A stretch of 64,000 nucleotides of DNA from positions 1-64,000 of the forward strand of contig JASANC010000859.1 of the NCBI GenBank assembly GCA_030248135.1, written 5' to 3'. Within the stretch, counting starts at the first letter, position 1; each line of letters opens with the position of its first letter. This document shows, one piece after another, positions 57,939-64,000 of the stretch. The position numbers and the translations under genes are program-made. This stretch comes from Theristus sp. LFF4_11 (taxonomy: Eukaryota > Nematoda > Chromadorea > Monhysterida > Xyalidae). The notes under the pieces are model-generated. The model worked only from the letters and a program-made list of their open reading frames with translations, was not told the origin of the DNA and made no database searches.

Positions 57939-58029
57939 AGGTCCGATGGGGGGGGGGGTGCCCGGTTTTAGGGGGGTGGCACGGTGCCCCCCCCCCACCC
58001 CCCCCCACCCGACGGTCTCTGGTGGGTTG

Positions 58030-58837
58030 GTATTTTTATTTAAAAATAGCTCCAATTCTTTTTTCGATATTTCACGCTCTAGTTTTGTTTGTGGTTTGTA
58101 ATTGTCTGGCAGTGTAGCAGAAATCCGAATTCGGGTGTTTTCGTTGCAGCAACGCAACAGAAAGAAGAATGTCGAAAAATGTTCATGTTTACGTTAACCA
58201 AGCGAAAAAAATGTTCTAAAATTTCTGCTGCTATCTGGTTTTTGGAAAACACGACGGCGACTGGACGACATTGGTTTGTTTCGTTTGCAATCAAATGTCG
58301 AATGACTCGAATTTCGGTGGTGGTGGTGGTTTGTTTGTTCTCTGCTTCTGTTCGACGACGACTGTTGCATATGGGCGTCGCAATGAAGTGCATTGTTGTG
58401 TTTGTCGGTTGGTGGTGGTTGTTGTGATCTTTCACAGTGACACTGCTCGCCGCTAACGTTGACACTCTTAATTGAAAATTGACAAAACCAGTTATGTGGT
58501 CAACGTTAGTCATTTTTGCAGTGACGTCAGTTTCAAAAGTTTCAAAAGCAGTTGTCCATACACTTGGAAGCCAAATGAAGCTTAACTAAATTGAAATGCT
58601 ATGTTCGAACGCGAAAAGCATCGCTGAAATGATGACTGTGTTTTCGCTTCAGCGCACACCGGCCTGCTGAAAACAGTTGACTCGGGGGCCATCTCACCGT
58701 CAGCGTCGAGCACTGAACACAAGCCAGTTGTTGAGGTCGGTGGATGCGTGAACTGAACGGACAACAACGACACACAAACAGTGCACCCCGGTGCTGCGGA
58801 TCGACGCCCGTCTGGTTCTGGCAGCAACGGTCACAAG
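58030..58837. other. Unassigned region
   Basis: Overlapping frames run on both strands (for example 58079-58513 on the minus strand), rich in Thr/Asn or Val/Trp, with no recognisable domain. GT-AG-bounded short frames exist on the minus strand at 58680-58830, but I cannot link them into a gene. Confidence 0.35.
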
Positions 58838-59808
58838 TAGTGTTGTTAAATAAAAATCGATTTTTTTTCAAAAAGTGAAAAACAAAAAGTCAAAAATGCC
58901 GATTTAAAAAAATTCAAAATTTTTTATATGCTCTGAGAACCACAGTTTTGTCAAAATTTTTCGAAAGTTCAACAGTTTTTTTACATTACCTTGTAGCACC
59001 GTCAGCAGTCGATTTTAAACCGTTTTACCGACTGATTTTAGGTTTCAACAACTTCTGAAACGAAGTGTTTGAGCGTCGCAAAGCTTGGCTTACCATTGCA
59101 GATAAAATGACAATTCGCTTCACAGCGCTACGTTGTCTGGTTTCTGTTTCGTGTCGTGTCGTGGCGACGTCATCAGAATTGATCGAATTTCAAGCCGGTA
59201 AAGCGCCATTCATGGGGTTTGAAGCGCGCTGACGCGCTTCACTTTGCTACACATTCACGAAGCAAAAAACAGCGCGCTTAAGCGTGCGTCAGCGCGCTTC
59301 AGTTTTAGAGCACATGCACGTTCACGGACGCGCGCGCTGACGCGCGCTGACGAGCTTCATCATGAATTAAGAAATGAAGCTGCGTCAGCCGCTGCGGCTT
59401 TTTAGGTCTTTTGCCCATTCACGAACGCGCGCGCTGAAGTGCGCAATCATGAATGATGAAATGAAGCTGCGTCAGCCGCTGCGGCATTTGATGTCCGGAC
59501 ATCAAATTTGTGTGTGCAAAATCACTGAATGGGCCTTAAGCTTTCTTTCATTTGAACTGGGATAATTCGTGGCGTTTTGGGGGTCAAAACACAAGAAGAA
59601 GCATGGTAACGGTTTGAAAAAGGGTAAATGAGGTCACCAAAACAAAATCTGGAATGTTCCGCCATACGGGTGTTGTTCGGGAGGCGCTTGCACGTCAAAT
59701 TGTTGTTCTTCGAACTCCCTGATTGATTTAGCCCAACTTTGATTTTCAAATTGTTTTAAATTTTTCTAAAAAAAACAAAAATGACGATGTTTTTTTAAAC
59801 AACCCTAG
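58838..59808. mobile_element. TAGGGTTGTTAAA-type TIR element with a nested Harbinger MITE
   Basis: It starts TAGTGTTGTTAAATAAAAAT and ends TTTTTTTAAACAACCCTA. The body matches 62588-63332 (ACCGACTGATTT, ATCGAATTTCAAGCCGGTA, GGCGTTTTGGGGGTCAAAAC). It is longer by the insertion at 59202-59536. Confidence 0.65.
59202..59536. mobile_element. PIF/Harbinger-type MITE nested in a TIR element
   Basis: It is flanked by TAA (59199-59201 and 59537-59539). The ends are AGCGCCATTCATG and, on the right, CACTGAATGGGCCT. The interior is GC-rich with GCGCGCTGACGCGCTTC repeats and a duplicated block (GATGAAATGAAGCTGCGTC-type). The empty site exists at about 62995-63008 in the related element. Confidence 0.65.
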
Positions 59809-59809
59809 T

Positions 59810-60372
59810 CACAAGACACTACCAGAATACTGCAGCTAACTGATGGTCAAGCAGCAACAGACTGTCGCCAATCCAATCACTGGCTCACAGCAGGCCTGTT
59901 GTTGTTTTATGGCCTGAAATGAGTCGCCATCAGCAGGTTATTAGTAATTTGCCCGCATGTAACAACATTTTAAAGCTCTCCTGTCTTATTTCCGTCTTGT
60001 TTTAGGTAATAAGCATGATGAAGCTCGATCTCGACCAGTCAAATAAAGACACTTCGTTCACCACGCCCGAAGAAACATTCACACAACAGACGAGGATGAA
60101 CCCGCACAATTCACGGTTGCACCGGTCAGCTTAGTATTGTTTTGTGAATCTGGCGCTAAAACTCTTGCACGATCAACCGCAATTCTAGCGTATAACTCGA
60201 ACTGATCAAATTTGCATCGATCGGATTCGATTTATTTTGCGATGGATCCAGTCAGATTTCTTTTTCCAACGTACAAGTGTAGTTTTGTTTATTTTAGCAG
60301 AGCGAACAACTGCCCGAGCCGATCAAAGCGTCACTGCAATCGCAGAGCACCGGCGCACAAACACAAACGTAC
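59810..60372. other. Ambiguous possibly coding region
   Basis: A plus-strand chain with consistent phases can be drawn: an exon at about 60006-60120, a 25-nt microexon at about 60265-60289 and a final exon to TGA at 60478-60480. The minus strand is also open over the last part. I recognise no protein family in either, so I do not call a gene. Confidence 0.3.
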
Positions 60373-60498
60373 GAGCAAGCGTTCACCGTGAAAATCCACA
60401 ACGGCGCCAATCGAATCTGGCTGCACTCTGCCGTCTCCGGCCGGGACAGTGATTTCGTTGACCACCTCTGCGAGCAGTGATCGCTGATGCTCTGCCAT
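60373..60498 (-). CDS. Possible first exon of an unidentified minus-strand gene
   Basis: An ATG in good context (ATCATGGCAG) opens 42 codons (MAEHQRSLLAEVV, GDGRVQPDSIGAVV) that stop at a perfect GTACGT donor in phase 0. I do not recognise the family and found no convincing next exon; a frame near 60140 (PDSQNNTKLTG) is in the wrong phase. The plus-strand reading over the same bases is equally open. Confidence 0.3.
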
Positions 60499-60825
60499 GA
60501 TTCCGATGCTGACCCGACTTTGTGCTTTTTAACAATGTTCGATCTTTACAGCCATTTGGACTTGCCAAACACACAAGCCGTTAACATGCTATCTGTAAAC
60601 AAAAGCTGTATTGTGTAGAGAAACTAAATGTTGTTTTGCACTTTTATATTTCACATTTTTTTGTGGTGATTCACTTTTTCAGCGTTGTTATGTGCTTTTG
60701 TTTTCGTTTGGCGCCACCATAAACTTAATTATTGCCACCACACAGTCACAGTGTTGCTGTAATGTTGTTATTGTGCGTAAAAACGCATTTTTTAGTTTTG
60801 TTGTGCTGTATGTTTGGTATTCAAC

Positions 60826-61882
60826 TTTTTTACAATGTTTTAAGAGTTCTGCTGCAAGTTCAAAGGCCGCTCTGCTGGCAAATGCCTCCTGTCGACTGCC
60901 ACTCTTTGATGGTATCACACAAATCAGGACGGGGCGTTTCGAGAAGGCCAAATCAGTCGGTCATCTGAAACGAGCGTCAGTCATTTACTTGCATTGGTAG
61001 TCAAAATAGTGCAGCGCGCATTGCCGTGGACCCATGGTGCTGCCGAAGTTTTTGCTTGTGTGCTCGGGACTGACACCGCGAGTGCTGAACACCGTCTTGC
61101 AATTTCGACCGCGGCGACCATGGGCTTGTCAGTTGTACACTGGTGACACACTCGCTCATGTATGACCTATTTTTTCAAACGTGTCCCACTGAAATGACGT
61201 CATGTGCCGCCAAACATGCGTTTGCCGTTCACAGCAAACCAGACTTTCCGTTTAGCCGATTTCTTCCCGTAAACAAATGTTGATTGTCGAATCAGTCTCA
61301 CCAAACTGACATTAGTGCCTGTACTTTGATAAACGGGCGTTTCTAAAGCAAATGACGTCATTTTAGTTCGGACACGTTTGAATAAATCCACAATACATAA
61401 ACAAACACACAAAGTGATCGACTCAACGAACGTGGTGAGAGCGCATCAAACGCAGCAGCCAGCAGTCAGTGACTCCGATGCCATAGCAGCCCATTTGCAA
61501 AGGCTCCAATCGTCTTGCGTTCGCCGAATCCAACGCAGACGTCGTGACCGCCAGGTACGCTTGCGAGTAATTCGATTTGAGAAAGAACGTGCGTAACACT
61601 TAAAGCGAGCGCAGTTTACGCAGCATTGGTCGTGCACACGAAGGACAAAGTGGACAGTGGTGAATCCGATTTGAATCTGCACTGTTGTGTTCGCCTCGGC
61701 TCGCTTGGTGCCACTGCTCGTCGTTGATGCCGTTTGAATCACAGTGACGCTGGGCACACATCCAGATTCGATCTTGGCCCGCACGGTTTTCCACTTTGTG
61801 TGCCATGTCGCCTACCATCTGGCCTGACGTGGCATGCACCGGAGAAAAAATGACGTTTGAAAAAAAACAATAACAAGCGTCA
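60826..61882 (-). pseudogene. Decayed mitochondrial prolyl-tRNA synthetase (PARS2-like)
   Basis: An active enzyme would charge mitochondrial tRNA-Pro with proline. Minus-strand pieces align in order with PARS2: 61882 onward (DACYCFF, VHATSG, AGQDRIWMC, HHCPLC), then TFFLKSNYS, the class II motif 3 stretch LQMGCYGIGVT, LLAAAFDALSP, and at 60826-60964 IWPSRNAPS and LICVIPSKSGSRQ. Lesions: an in-frame TAA at 61611-61613 (just before VLRTFFL), a 1-nt frameshift after GIGVT, another inside the 60826-60964 exon, a MITE between the pieces (61161-61395), and no N-terminal (motif 1/2) or final anticodon-binding part. Base-calling errors could explain some lesions, but not the missing ends. Confidence 0.6.
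61161..61395 (-). mobile_element. TA-flanked MITE with CRE palindromes, copy 3, inside the PARS2-like pseudogene
   Basis: It starts TATGACCTATTTTTTC and ends AATAAATCCACAATA: the inverted form of the copies at 20031-20266 and 26694-26929, 235 bp long. Both inner termini keep AAACGTGTCC and TGACGTCA or a near match. Confidence 0.65.
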
Positions 61883-62289
61883 CTGAAAAATTCAGCGAAT
61901 GAAAAAATTCCAAAAAAAACAAGTGAACGTGGTTGATTCATCTTCGTTTGCATTCTATCCTGGCCAACATTTTTCGTTTTTACTTGGTGAGAGTATTGAT
62001 TTGATTGTTTGGTTCCATAAGTGAATACTCAAACCCAATCTGTCAGACCCGTCGCACGCAGATCCACAAAGCCAATAAAATCCGTGTTACGAATCCGTTT
62101 TAAACACAAAACCAATCAATGCTTTGTAACTTCTTGCTTTTTTCGTTGTTTCTGTCTTCGTTCCCGCCTTTCTTGTGTGTTACGCTCGCGTGCACGTGCA
62201 CTGTCACTTAGACTCCGCCCCTCCTGTGTTATAGTGGAGTGGACCACCACCACCGTACATGTACTTTTAAATATGAAGCCGTACGTCTC
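61883..62289. other. Unassigned sequence
   Basis: I looked here for the missing 5' exons of the PARS2-like pseudogene (the block with FGLLRGREF-type motif 2 residues) and saw none. No other gene or repeat recognised. Confidence 0.4.
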
Positions 62290-62341
62290 TGGTGCTCTGG
62301 GGGGGTGTACCCCCCACCCCCCCCCTCGCCCACGGTACTGG
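62290..62341. mobile_element. Fragment of the hAT-like C/G-rich element
   Basis: GTCTCTGGTGCTCTGGGGGG through CTCGCCCACGGTACTG is one terminus of the family at 32763-33326, without its partner. Confidence 0.55.
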
Positions 62342-62587
62342 TGTCAACCGGTTTGGATTAGTAAGATTCGAAAAAAAATTAAAAATCCTGATTTTTTAAA
62401 TTTTTTTAATTAATTAAAAAAATTCTAAAATGCCAGAGGGAAATAAATCTGATGGCCGACAAAAACAAATGCATTCAAACCGCGCTGACGTGGTGACTTC
62501 GAATGTTGCACTTTTAGAACTAAATAAGGCTGCTTTGGCCTTTAAAATCAGCAAAAACTTTCATGAAAATTATCCTCCGGGCTCCGA

Positions 62588-63332
62588 GTAGGGTTGTTAA
62601 ACAAAAATCAAAATTTTTTTTAAAGTGATTAAAAAAAACAAAAATGCCGATTTAAAAAAAAATTCGAAAAATTTTCCTCTAATATGCTCTGAAAACCTCA
62701 ATTTTGGCACAATTTTTCGAAAATTCAACAAAAATTTTCTTTGATATTACCTCGTAAAACCTTTAGCAGTCGATTTTGGACCGTTTTACCGACTGATTTC
62801 AGGCTTATACAACATCTGCGATGAAGTTTTTGAGCGTCCCAAAGGTTGGCTTACCATTTCCGATGCAGATAAGCTGACGATTCGCCTCGCAATCTAAATT
62901 TGAGCGTCCAAGCTGCTCCGTTTGCAATCGTTACGTTGTCTGGTTGCCGTTTCGTGTCCTGCCGTCGCGACACATCATCAGATTTGATCGAATTTCAAGC
63001 CGGTATGTGTATTTTCACTTGGGCTGGGGACAATAAGTGACGTTTTGGGGGTCAAAACACTAGAAGAGGCATGGTAACGGTTTGGAAAAGAGGTGATTGA
63101 GGTCACCAAAACAAAATCTCCAAAGTTCGGCCATACGGAAGTCATTCCGGAGGTGCTTGCATATCATATGTGGTTCTTCGAACTCCCTGATTGATTTAGC
63201 ACAACTTTGATTTTTGAAATTAAAAAAAAATTTTCTTTAAAAAAAACAAAAATGACGATTTTTGAAATTAAAAAAAAATTTTCTTTAAAAAAAACAAAAA
63301 TGACGATTTTTGTTTTTTTTAACAACCCTAGC
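62588..63332. mobile_element. TAGGGTTGTTAAA-type TIR element
   Basis: TAGGGTTGTTAAACAAAAAT at the left is inverted at the right (TTTTTTTTAACAACCCTA). The 745-bp body includes CGATTTTGGACCGTTTTACC, GATGAAGTTTTTGAGCGTCC and a short tandem duplication near 63205-63310 (TTTTTGAAATTAAAAAAAAA units). Related copies: 58838-59808 and the split copy around the foldback element at 40751. No transposase recognised. Confidence 0.65.
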
Positions 63333-63479
63333 TCCGAGTACGACTCCGATCCGAATCCGACTCCGACCCGTGTCACCCGACGTCAACTTGGACGGTGAAC
63401 TAGGGTTGTTAAAAATAACAAAACCCCTAAAGCTTCATTACTAAAGCGCACGCACACGGGCATCGGCATGCTCATGCTC

Positions 63480-64000
63480 AGCTCATCAGTAGCGAAAGTG
63501 CGGGAGGTGGGGGTCCACCCCCCCCCCCTCAGCCGAAAATCCTGCCCGTGCACGGGCAGAAGGCTATGTCAGTTTTGTCTTTGATCATCACACAGACAAA
63601 ACTATGCTATAGTGCTCCCTGTCACCGAAAAACAAAACGGTTTTGGTTTGACGATGGTCAATCTGACACGGTGGTCTAGCTCATCGTAATTTTTTCCAAA
63701 AATACCGTAATTTTTGCATTTTTTCTTGACGTTTGTGTCTGTCCCTGCATAGATTTTGTTGTTTCTGACCAAACAAGCAGCTTGTTTGCACAAAATATGC
63801 TGTATTTTACAAGAATTTCTGTGTATTTCTAAAGCAAAAATTTGGCATTACCCGTGCGATCCCTCACGAAATTTTTCTGCCAGTGCACCCCCCTCAGAAA
63901 AATTTGCTGCCCGTGCACCCCCCCCCCCTCACCGAGAAGGCACCTGACACCCCCCCTCTAAAATTTGGCAAACACCCCCCCCCCCCTCTCACCCAAGGTC
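63480..64000. repeat. C/G-rich repeat fragments and partner of 39830-40030 at the window edge
   Basis: GTAGCGAAAGTGCGGGAGG and CCCCCTCAGCCGAAAATCC (63488-63545) resemble 36262-36330. From about 63805 the sequence repeats 39830-40030 and runs off the window. Confidence 0.5.

Noticed and set aside
58079..58513. 144-codon minus-strand frame rich in Thr and Asn
   Set aside because: The opposite strand is equally open, there is no recognisable domain, and I found no splice chain.
61000..61130. Additional exon of the PARS2-like pseudogene on the minus strand
   Set aside because: All three frames are open and none matches the short PARS2 segment expected between LLAAAFDALSP and IWPSRN, so I left it out.
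61400..61558. Plus-strand exon with Arg-rich end (RRIQRRRRDRQ) and GTACGC donor
   Set aside because: The minus strand of the same bases encodes the PARS2 motif 3 region (GCYGIGVT), which explains the open frame better.

Overview
This window is metazoan nuclear DNA. Genes are split by many GT-AG introns, and every confident protein is animal-type: an adhesion GPCR, REEP5/Yop1, eIF3k, a ZNRF-type RING ligase and a mitochondrial prolyl-tRNA synthetase remnant. The many EB-type cysteine modules (typical of nematodes and some other ecdysozoans) suggest an ecdysozoan invertebrate, but the species cannot be fixed. The genome is rich in transposons, with young, often nested DNA-transposon copies whose target-site duplications can still be read.

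Region 1 (about 2.4-31.0 kb, plus strand) holds one giant gene. I assembled 62 exons whose splice phases agree at every junction. Together they total 11,973 nt (3,990 codons plus stop). The product is an adhesion-family GPCR. Its order is: signal peptide, three copies of a [sushi - linker - C-type lectin - sushi-like - sushi] module, eleven more sushi domains, repeated HormR-like/EB cassettes with two more C-type lectin domains, a long EB array, a canonical HormR domain, GAIN with a GPS cleavage motif, seven transmembrane helices and a short tail. One 5.65-kb intron and several smaller ones carry mobile elements.

Region 2 (about 31-45 kb) has no confident host gene. It holds a hAT-like element full of C/G homopolymers, a 5'-truncated non-LTR retrotransposon, two inverted copies of a 3-4 kb element (one copy lies inside the GPCR intron) and a 4-kb foldback element between TTAA sites.

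Region 3 (45-55.4 kb) is gene-dense. A REEP5/Yop1-like gene (plus strand) has two alternative, probably mutually exclusive copies of exon 2. A complete six-exon eIF3k gene and a complete six-exon ZNRF1/2-like E3 ligase gene lie on the minus strand. A small unidentified reading frame lies between them. Two TA-flanked MITEs and an 8-bp-TSD hAT element sit in or beside ZNRF.

Region 4 (55.4-64 kb) is mostly repeats: a foldback element with a tRNA-derived SINE inside it, more C/G-rich repeats, telomere-like TTAGG tracts and TIR elements with nested insertions. It also holds a decayed mitochondrial prolyl-tRNA synthetase (PARS2) pseudogene on the minus strand. No rRNA, intact tRNA or CRISPR array was seen.
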